A program made the position numbers and the translations under genes. DNA of 64,000 nucleotides. It comes from Actinomadura citrea. Lineage in GTDB: Bacteria; Actinomycetota; Actinomycetes; Streptosporangiales; Streptosporangiaceae. Positions 58,118-64,000 of the stretch are shown piece by piece (positions within the stretch are counted from its first letter, which is position 1; every line of letters starts with the position of its first letter). The stretch lies in contig NZ_JACCBT010000001.1 in assembly GCF_013409045.1 (NCBI RefSeq), positions 8,782,669 to 8,846,668 on the forward strand. The letters are read 5' to 3'. The notes beneath the pieces were generated by a model. It was not told where the DNA came from. It saw only the letters and a program-made list of their open reading frames with translations, and did no database searches.

Positions 58118-58696
58118 GTGGGCAGAACGGAACGGGCGGACGCCGCGCGCAATCGCGAGGCGATCCTGGCGGCGGCGGCCGCGCTGTTCGACCGGGGAAA
58201 CGTGCAGGACGTCTCCATGAGCGAGATCGCCAACGCGGCCGGTGTGGGAAAAGGAACCGTGTTCCGCCGCTTCGGTGACCGGACCGCCCTCATCCAGGCG
58301 GTGCTGCACCCGCGGGTCTCGGCGCTGCGAGAGGCCGTGGAGTCCGGCCCGCCGCCGCTCGGGCCAGGCGCCGCGCCGGACGAGGCGCTTCACTCCTACC
58401 TCGACGGCCTCTTCGACTTCGTCTGGGCGAATCGCGGCCTAATCCGAGCCCTGGAGCACCGCGGACCCCACGCCTACTACGCCAACGAGGCCAGCGGGTT
58501 CTGGATCGCGGAACTGGGCCGCCGCCTCGGCGCCGCCCGGCCTGGCGAGGACGCCGACTACCTGGCCCACGCCGTCTTCACCGCCCTGCGCGCCGACGTG
58601 ATCGACTACCTCGTCACGGCGCAGGACATGCACCCGGCCCGCATCCGGGCGGGCCTCCACCACCTGGCCCTGCCGGCATCGCACCCTTGCCTCTGA
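58118..58696 (+). CDS. TetR-family transcriptional regulator
   Basis: 192 residues from GTG 58118, after AAGGAG. HTH: VSMSEIANAAGVGKGTVFRRFGDRTALI. The C-terminal half (80-185) is a TetR ligand domain of the kind that includes YLDGLFDFVWANRGLIRALE. It faces the split-barrel protein gene and probably represses both genes via the two operators at 58047-58063 and 58084-58100. Confidence 0.93.
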   Translation: MGRTERADAARNREAILAAAAALFDRGNVQDVSMSEIANAAGVGKGTVFRRFGDRTALIQAVLHPRVSALREAVESGPPPLGPGAAPDEALHSYLDGLFDFVWANRGLIRALEHRGPHAYYANEASGFWIAELGRRLGAARPGEDADYLAHAVFTALRADVIDYLVTAQDMHPARIRAGLHHLALPASHPCL

Positions 58697-58802
58697 CCCC
58701 AAGTCTCGCCTTGGCGTGGTGAGCGCAGAGACTCATCCCGGGGCACCCCACGCTCCGCAACAGTTCGGGGACGAGCTGCGGCCTGTTGCGGACCGGCGCT
58801 GG

Positions 58803-59414
58803 TCAGGGCAGGAGGTGGTCCAGGAAGAGCCAGGTGCCCAGGGCGGTCATCGCGGCTCCGGACAGGCGGGTGACGGTGCGGGCGGCTGCGGGGCGGGGGT
58901 CCAGGACGGTGCGGGTCAGGGTGCCGAGGCAGAGGTAGAACGCGGCGCAGGTGGCCATGAAGGTCAAGCCCAGGACGGCGAGCTGCACGGGGACGGGCCA
59001 GGCGTAGTGCGGATCGGTGAACTGGGGCAGGAGCGCGAGGAAGATCAGCAGGCCCTTGGGATTGAGGCCGCTCACGCCGATGCCGCGCAGGAAGGTGCTC
59101 CAGTCGGTGCCGACGCCGGCCCGGACGTCGAGGGCGGAGGGGCGGGTGAAGGTCGTCGCGCCGTGCCAGATGAGGTAGAGGCCGCCGACGGCGGTGAGGC
59201 CCGTCAGGACGGACGGGGAACCGGCGACGAGTGCGCCGACGCCCGCCGCGACGATCACGGTCACCGCGGCGTAGCCGACGACCAGACCGCCCACGGCGGG
59301 GACGACCGAACCGCTGCGCAGCCCGGCGCCGATGGTGAAGGCCCAGTCCGCGCCCGGGACGGCGATGAGCAGCAGCGACACCGCCCAGAACGCGAGCACC
59401 GATCCCGTTGCCAT
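58803..59414 (-). CDS. LysE-family translocator (amino-acid exporter)
   Basis: 203 residues from ATG 59414, with about six membrane helices. The signature SLLLIAVPGADWAFTIGAGLRSG is the conserved LysE/RhtB N-terminus, and FLRGIGVSGLNPKGLLIFLALLPQF the central NPK motif. It would export an amino acid or derivative. It is divergent from an Lrp-type regulator at 59524, a very common arrangement. Confidence 0.93.
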   Translation of the reverse strand: MATGSVLAFWAVSLLLIAVPGADWAFTIGAGLRSGSVVPAVGGLVVGYAAVTVIVAAGVGALVAGSPSVLTGLTAVGGLYLIWHGATTFTRPSALDVRAGVGTDWSTFLRGIGVSGLNPKGLLIFLALLPQFTDPHYAWPVPVQLAVLGLTFMATCAAFYLCLGTLTRTVLDPRPAAARTVTRLSGAAMTALGTWLFLDHLLP

Positions 59415-59523
59415 CGCCTTCCTCCCCGCCTTGCGACCATTTACGGGGAGAATACGATTGAATTGGCAGAAAGTGGTTTCAAATAGTGCCGGAAAAAGGC
59501 TCCTTTGTGGAAGGATCTGCTGC

Positions 59524-59976
59524 GTGGACGCCATCGATCGGAAGATCCTTGCCGTGCTCCAGGAGGACGGCCGGCTGACCGTCACCGAACTCGCGGCGCG
59601 GGTGGGGTTGAGCGTCTCGCCGTGCCACCGGCGGCTGCGGGAACTGGAGCGCAGCGGCACGATCCGCGGATACCGCGCGGTCGTGGACGCCGCCGCGCTC
59701 GGCCTGACCTTCCAGGCGCTGGTGTTCGTCACCATGCGGCAGGAGGACCGCGACACGCTGCTCGGCTTCGAGGCCGCCGTCGCGCAGGTGCCGGAGGTGG
59801 TGCAGGCCCAGCGACTCTTCGGCGATCCCGACTACCTGCTGCGCATCGTCACCGCGGATCTGAAGGCGTATCAGGAACTGGAGGACGACGTCCTCGCGGC
59901 GTTGCCGGGCGTGCAGCGGCTGAACTCCACGCTCGTGATGAAACACGTCGTGAACGATCGGCCGCTGCCCACCTGA
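59524..59976 (+). CDS. Lrp/AsnC-family transcriptional regulator
   Basis: 150 residues from GTG 59524, after AAGGAT. HTH: AIDRKILAVLQEDGRLTVTE and GLSVSPCHRRLRELERSGTIRGY. The C-terminal effector (RAM) domain is FQALVFVTMRQED and, later, GDPDYLLRIVTADLKAYQEL. It faces the LysE exporter gene. The 109-base gap is noticeably A/T-rich, as usual for Lrp sites. Confidence 0.95.
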   Translation: MDAIDRKILAVLQEDGRLTVTELAARVGLSVSPCHRRLRELERSGTIRGYRAVVDAAALGLTFQALVFVTMRQEDRDTLLGFEAAVAQVPEVVQAQRLFGDPDYLLRIVTADLKAYQELEDDVLAALPGVQRLNSTLVMKHVVNDRPLPT

Positions 59977-60152
59977 GCGACTGCTCAACGATCCCATTGT
60001 CGTTCGCGCCGACGCGGAAATTGCGACGGGCACAGATGGGCGCCGGGGGTTCGGGTTCGCGATCGGCCGCCAGGGCGATCCCGAAGTGGTCGCCGCGCTC
60101 CATGCGCCGTTCTGGTGGAACTGGCGGGTCAGTCCTGCAACGGCACTCGGGG
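59977..60152 (+). pseudogene. Possible coding remnant
   Basis: Straight after the Lrp stop, a frame (59989-60165) reads LNDPIVVRADAEIATGTDGR, then RGFGFAIGRQGDPEVVAALHAP, with no start. The GFGFAIGRQGDPEVV stretch resembles the N-terminal domain of enolase-superfamily sugar-acid dehydratases. Too short to be sure; it may be chance. Confidence 0.25.
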
Positions 60153-61070
60153 TCAGGGGGTGGTGAGACGGGCGCGGATGGCGGCGGCGCCGGATTCGGT
60201 GAGCCAGTCGGCGAGGGTGCGCAGTCCCGGGTGGATGACGCGCAGGGCCTCGATGTCGGCGTGCCAGCGGTGGCCGGCCTCCCAGTGCTTCTTGATCTCG
60301 GCGATCTCCGGGCCGAGCGCGGCGACCTCGGCGTCGGTGAGCTGCTCGTACCGGAGCGGAATGCCGGTGGCCTCGGCGATCGCGGCGGCGGCCTCGACCG
60401 GGGTCGGTTCGTCGCCGGCCAGTTCCAGGGTTCGTCCGGCGAACCGGGCGGGGTCGGCGAACGCGAGCGCGGCGAAGTCGGCGATGTCCTCCAGCGTGAT
60501 GATCTGCATGGGCTCGTGTGGAGGGAAGAGATGCCGGTGCAGGCCGTGGGAGATGCCGTCGATGCCGATCGCCCCGGCGACGCCGAGGTAGTTGGTCATG
60601 AACCGGACCGGGCGCAGCACGGTGGGCAGCGCGATGCGGTCGCGCAGGTACTCCTCGATCAGCGCTTTCCCCTCCGAGCCCCGCGATGCGGCCGAGGTCG
60701 AGGCGACGGTGCTGAACACGACCTGCTCGATTCCCGCCGCGGCCGCAGCGTCGATCAGCACCCGGCCACGGGCCACTTCGAGATCTGTGTCGGGTCCGGC
60801 CGCTCCGAAGGCCACGGGCGGTATGCCGAACACGGCGGCGACGCCGTCGAGCGCGGGCGGCAGACTCGCCGCATCATCGAAGTCGCCGCGCACGAGCTGG
60901 GCGCCTGCGGCGGCCAGCGCGGCGGCGGCGGGTGCGGTCAGGTCGCGCACCAGGGCGCGCACCGGCCGCCCTTCGGCGAGCAACCGCCGGGCGGTGGCGC
61001 CGCCTTGCTTGCCGGTGGCGCCGGAGATGAGGATCGGGGAGTCGGGGTCGGCCGGTGTTGCGGTGGTCAT
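60153..61070 (-). CDS. NmrA-like NAD(P)-binding protein
   Basis: 305 residues from ATG 61070, after GGAAAGGG. The dinucleotide site is ILISGATGKQGGATARRLL, the form seen in NmrA/QOR2-like atypical short-chain dehydrogenases; VVFSTVASTSAASRGSEGK and LRPVRFMTNYLG follow. These may sense NAD(P) or reduce quinones and similar compounds. It is divergent from a TetR gene at 61154, its likely regulator. Confidence 0.92.
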   Translation of the reverse strand: MTTATPADPDSPILISGATGKQGGATARRLLAEGRPVRALVRDLTAPAAAALAAAGAQLVRGDFDDAASLPPALDGVAAVFGIPPVAFGAAGPDTDLEVARGRVLIDAAAAAGIEQVVFSTVASTSAASRGSEGKALIEEYLRDRIALPTVLRPVRFMTNYLGVAGAIGIDGISHGLHRHLFPPHEPMQIITLEDIADFAALAFADPARFAGRTLELAGDEPTPVEAAAAIAEATGIPLRYEQLTDAEVAALGPEIAEIKKHWEAGHRWHADIEALRVIHPGLRTLADWLTESGAAAIRARLTTP

Positions 61071-61153
61071 GGTGCCCTTTCCGGCGATGCTGGAGGATGA
61101 CATGATCCGGAATGCTCCACCCGTTTCCACGCCGCAGACAAGGATTTCGTGAC

Positions 61154-61927
61154 ATGACAGCAGCACCGAGTGCGGGGCATGCCGGGCGCGCCGACGCCCG
61201 CCGCAACCGAGAGCTCGTGCTACGCACGGCGATGCGCATGTTCGCCGCAGAGGGGCTGGGGGTGCCGCTCGGCCGGATCGCGCAGCGCGCCGGAGTCGGC
61301 CCCGCGACCGTCTACCGGCACTTCCCGAGCAAAGATGTCCTGGTCGAGGCGGTGTTCGCCGAGCACATCGAGGGTCTGGTGGCCGCCGCCGATCGGTGGG
61401 CCGCCCGCGCCGCGCCCGGTGACGCGCTGTTCGGCTTCCTGCTCGAAGTGATCGAGAAGTCGGCGGGCCGCCAGCACGTCTGCGATGCGCTCACCGCCGA
61501 CCAGGGCTGGCCGCGCGCCGTGCTGACCGCTGCGGCGCAGCGGTTCCGCGAGGCGCTGGAGCGCTTGCTGTACGACGCGAAACAGGCCGGCGCGATACGC
61601 GCCGACGTACAGGCCGACGATCTGTCCGCGCTGGCCGTCGGCGGTATCGCGCTGCGTTCGGCACACCGGAACCGGGCACGCGGCACACGACTGGTGCGGC
61701 TGCTGCTGGACGGATTGCGGATCCCGGCCGTCACGAAAAATGAAATGTTCCGTGACATTTCGTCCGTGCCGCGTCACGAAACCACAGCCCCGAAACATTG
61801 CGTGGAATGCGGCTCGCGGCTACGTGTCCGTGCCACCGGGCGGCCGCCTCGCTACTGCGGTCCGGCCTGCCGCCAGCGCGCCCATCGGCGCCGTCGCGTC
61901 GCGAGTACTGCGTCGGCACTGACGTGA
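61154..61927 (+). CDS. TetR-family regulator with C-terminal Cys4 motif
   Basis: 257 residues from ATG 61154. HTH: VPLGRIAQRAGVGPATVYRHFPSKDVLV. The ligand domain ends near residue 190. A tail then follows with CVECGSRLRVRATGRP and RYCGPACRQRAHRRRR: two Cys pairs (C-x2-C, C-x3-C) and an Arg-rich end, reading as a small zinc ribbon. Ordinary TetR proteins lack it. It is divergent from the NmrA-like gene. Confidence 0.93.
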   Translation: MTAAPSAGHAGRADARRNRELVLRTAMRMFAAEGLGVPLGRIAQRAGVGPATVYRHFPSKDVLVEAVFAEHIEGLVAAADRWAARAAPGDALFGFLLEVIEKSAGRQHVCDALTADQGWPRAVLTAAAQRFREALERLLYDAKQAGAIRADVQADDLSALAVGGIALRSAHRNRARGTRLVRLLLDGLRIPAVTKNEMFRDISSVPRHETTAPKHCVECGSRLRVRATGRPPRYCGPACRQRAHRRRRVASTASALT

Positions 61928-62041
61928 GTGGGTAGCCGCGTCTTTGCGGGGACGCTCATGCCGTTCCGAAGAATCGCTATCCGTGCCTCGTGCTGTCGAC
62001 GAAACGTTCTTCGACGCGCCCTCAGAGAGGGTGGAGACAAA

Positions 62042-62071
62042 GGGACGGGCCCCGCGCATCGGGCCCGTCCC
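62042..62071 (-). terminator. Terminator downstream of ccr
   Basis: GGGACGGGCCC (62042-62052) pairs perfectly with 62061-62071 across 8 bases, 12 bases past the ccr stop; a short T-run follows on the minus strand. Confidence 0.7.
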
Positions 62072-62082
62072 GCCGGCGCGTG

Positions 62083-63417
62083 TCAGCGGCGGTAGAGGTT
62101 GAGCTTCTCCTCGCCGATGCGCTCGCGCAGCGCCGGGTCGTCCACACCCTGGCCCTCGCCGGTGGCGCCGCACAGGACCGCGACCTTGCCGATGTGCTGG
62201 TTCGTCTGGACGGCCCGGGTCGCGTCGCCGGCCTCGTCCAGCGGGAAGACCTTCGACAGCGTCGGGTGGATCATGCCGAGCCCGATCAGCCGGTTGATCT
62301 CGACGGCCTCGTGGTAGTTGAAGCCGTGCGAGCCGATGATGCTCTTCAGCCGCATCCACAGGAACCGGTTGTCGTACTCGTGCCGGTATCCGGTGGAGGA
62401 GCCGCAGGTGACGATCTTGCCGCCGCGCTTGGCGACGTAGACGGACGCGCCGAACGTCTCGCGGCCGAGGTACTCGAACACGATGCCGGGGTCCTCGCCG
62501 ACGAGCCGGCGGATCGCCTCGCCCAGCATCCGGCCCGCCTTGGGGTGCCGCAGGCCCTGCTCGCCGAGTTCCAGGTCGTTGCGGTTGATGACGTGCTCGC
62601 AGCCCTGCGACCGGACGATGTCCGCCTTCTCGTCGGAGGAGACCACCCCGACCGGGATGCCGCCGCCGTTCTTGACGAGCTGCGTCGCGTACGAGCCGAG
62701 CCCGCCGGTCGCGCCCCAGATCAGCACGACGTCGCCCTGCTTCATGCGGGCGCCGTGCGACCCGACGAGCATCCGGTAGGCGGTCGCGGCGCACAGCGTG
62801 TTCGAGCCGGCCTCCTCCCACGTCAGGTGGGCGGGCTTGCGGATCAGCTGGTTCGCCTTGACGATGCAGTACTCGCCGAGCGACCCGAAGTTCGTCTCGA
62901 AGCCCCACGCGAGCTGGCTCTCCGACATCATGCCGTCGTCGTAGGAGCCGTGGTCCTCCTCGTCCACGTAGGACGGGGACAGCACGACCTTGTCGCCGAC
63001 CTTCCAGCTCTTCACGCCGCTGCCGGTGCGCACGACGACGCCCGAGCCGTCCGAGCCGAGGATGTGGTACGGCAGGTCGTGCCGGGCGCCGTGCCAGCCC
63101 TGCCGGCCGAACTTCTCCAGGAACGCGAACGTCGGGACCGGCTCGAAGATCGCCGACCAGACGGTGTTGAAGTTGATCGCGGCGGACATCACCGCCACGA
63201 CGCACTCGTCGGGCGCGAGCTCGGGCATCTCGACCTCGCCGACGTGCAGGGAGCGGCGCACGTCCTTGTCGGTCTGGCCCTCGAAGATCCCGACCTCGTC
63301 CTTGCGGGTGAACGCCGCGCGGAAGCGGGTCGGCAGGTCGATCTCCTGCAGCTCGGGACCGCTCGCGCCGGACCGGACGGCGTCGAGCAGGGCGTGGGAC
63401 GGGCCGGAGTGGGCCAT
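62083..63417 (-). CDS. ccrA: Crotonyl-CoA carboxylase/reductase
   Basis: 444 residues, full length for the family. It is an MDR enzyme that reduces and carboxylates crotonyl-CoA to ethylmalonyl-CoA, or longer 2-enoyl-CoAs to alkylmalonyl-CoAs. CO2-binding residues of the Kitasatospora enzyme are matched: Asn in AAINFNTVW (N82), F173-E174 in AWGFETNFG, and His in IGSHGFNY. The NADPH site is IWGATGGLGSYATQL. It is 39 bases after the thioesterase-domain gene and must be in its operon, so it probably supplies extender units to that synthase. Confidence 0.95.
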   Translation of the reverse strand: MAHSGPSHALLDAVRSGASGPELQEIDLPTRFRAAFTRKDEVGIFEGQTDKDVRRSLHVGEVEMPELAPDECVVAVMSAAINFNTVWSAIFEPVPTFAFLEKFGRQGWHGARHDLPYHILGSDGSGVVVRTGSGVKSWKVGDKVVLSPSYVDEEDHGSYDDGMMSESQLAWGFETNFGSLGEYCIVKANQLIRKPAHLTWEEAGSNTLCAATAYRMLVGSHGARMKQGDVVLIWGATGGLGSYATQLVKNGGGIPVGVVSSDEKADIVRSQGCEHVINRNDLELGEQGLRHPKAGRMLGEAIRRLVGEDPGIVFEYLGRETFGASVYVAKRGGKIVTCGSSTGYRHEYDNRFLWMRLKSIIGSHGFNYHEAVEINRLIGLGMIHPTLSKVFPLDEAGDATRAVQTNQHIGKVAVLCGATGEGQGVDDPALRERIGEEKLNLYRR

Positions 63418-63456
63418 GGGGGTGTCCTCCGTGGAACGGGGTTCGGGGGGCGGCCC

Positions 63457-64000
63457 TCAGCGGGCCGTGATCGGCGTGGGGACGGCGTCGCTCTCCCGCC
63501 GTCCCGCGAGCCGGGCCTCCAGGTGTGCGGCGAGAACGCCCACACCGGGCGGATCGAGCAGGTTGAGATGGTGCGCACCGGGGATCGTGACGATCTCCAG
63601 GTCGGCGCAGAGCCCGCCGAAACCGTTGGTCCCGTCGAGCACGTAGCGTGCGTCCCGCACCGCCCAGGGGGTCTCCTCGGGCGCGTAGTAGAGGACGACG
63701 TGCCCGTCGTAGGGCTCCGGCTTGTACGCCTCCAGGGAACGGGTGTCCTGGTGGGACGTGAGCTGGTGGGTGAGCGCCGCCGGGGGGATGTGGTCCACCA
63801 GCGGCGCCGCACGCTCCATGACCAGCGCGAACTGTGACTCCTCGTCCAGCCCGGACAGCTCCTCGTAGGTGAGGGCGACCTCCAGGCCGTAGGTCTCGTT
63901 GATGTAGTCGGCGAACGCGGAGAAGCGGCGGGCGAGCGTGTCGGACTCGTCGTCCACGGCCAGCGGTAGGCCCGCGTCGAACAGCGCGACGAACTCGACC
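63457..64000 (-). CDS. C-terminal thioesterase domain of a PKS/NRPS (partial)
   Basis: 181 residues are seen, with an open frame running off the right edge. The read VEFVALFDAGLPLAVDDESD at the edge and GAHHLNLLDPPGVGVLAAHL near the end match the type I thioesterase fold; the histidine in GAHHLN is the likely catalytic one. The nucleophile serine lies outside. It could be a stand-alone type II thioesterase, but its position ahead of ccr and the length of the open frame fit the 3' end of a modular synthase. Confidence 0.75.
   Translation of the reverse strand, partial: VEFVALFDAGLPLAVDDESDTLARRFSAFADYINETYGLEVALTYEELSGLDEESQFALVMERAAPLVDHIPPAALTHQLTSHQDTRSLEAYKPEPYDGHVVLYYAPEETPWAVRDARYVLDGTNGFGGLCADLEIVTIPGAHHLNLLDPPGVGVLAAHLEARLAGRRESDAVPTPITAR

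Noticed and set aside
1..64000. tRNA, rRNA, CRISPR, insertion sequences, integrases and phage genes
   Set aside because: None recognised on either strand; all the repeats seen are short operators, terminators or simple repeats.

Overview
The window is chromosomal DNA from a very GC-rich, mycothiol-producing filamentous actinobacterium. The strongest pointers are a mycothiol S-conjugate amidase (mca), a class I nrdAB operon behind a cobalamin riboswitch as described in Streptomyces, a SigE-type ECF sigma factor, actinobacterial FadD, MFS, GntR, PaaX and PucR families, many GTG starts and ATGA start/stop overlaps. An Actinomadura-like (Thermomonosporaceae) origin is a guess from overall gene style; no marker in the window proves it. 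I saw no tRNA, rRNA, CRISPR array, insertion sequence or phage module.

Layout. 1-4.8 kb: the 5' part of a Thg1-type tRNA(His) guanylyltransferase, a nitronate monooxygenase divergent from a D-2-hydroxyacid dehydrogenase, a GntR regulator, and a SnoaL-fold protein divergent from an XRE/MmyB regulator. 4.8-10.6 kb: a catabolic block with a P450-alcohol dehydrogenase operon and an acyl-CoA dehydrogenase-enoyl-CoA hydratase operon facing a PaaX regulator. 10.6-15.2 kb: two unrecognised exported or membrane proteins, a thioesterase-alcohol dehydrogenase pair and an Fe/Mn superoxide dismutase with a Nur-like box. 15.3-19.3 kb: nrdA-nrdB, a small basic protein and the B12 riboswitch. 19.4-22.2 kb: a copper-handling cluster (membrane protein, YcnI, CopC), then a monooxygenase-truncated haemoglobin chimera. 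22.2-24.9 kb: two GNAT acetyltransferases, one behind a possible leader peptide, and an AhpD-like protein divergent from a TetR regulator.

25-30.8 kb: two acyl-CoA synthetases with coupled translation, a GAF-LuxR regulator and an MFS exporter. 31.3-36.5 kb: a polysaccharide deacetylase, an MFS exporter overlapping mca, and a NarL-type two-component pair. 36.6-46.9 kb: a coiled-coil protein of unknown role, an enoyl-CoA hydratase, a short Rho factor with a long leader, a Ser/Thr kinase, a FadD enzyme, SigE, two hydrolases and a GlxA-type regulator. 47-50.9 kb: envelope functions (a secreted protein ending in LPVTG, an L,D-transpeptidase lipoprotein, YceI, an orphan histidine kinase). 51-58.7 kb: a glutamate-cysteine ligase-like enzyme, an OmpR-type two-component system, a GntR-NUDIX operon with a small gene on the other side of a palindrome, a PucR regulator, and an F420/FMN split-barrel protein divergent from a TetR. 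58.8-62 kb: a LysE-Lrp divergon and an NmrA-TetR divergon in which the TetR carries a C-terminal Cys4 motif.

The right edge (62.1-64 kb) holds crotonyl-CoA carboxylase/reductase immediately downstream of the C-terminal thioesterase domain of what looks like a modular polyketide synthase or NRPS. It is probably the rim of a biosynthetic gene cluster that continues outside the window. Much of the window consists of small regulator-target pairs, and several have visible palindromic operators in the intergenic DNA. The observations I rate highest are the mca-MFS coupling, the short Rho, the CCR/PKS edge, the putative attenuated GNAT and the GntR-NUDIX locus.
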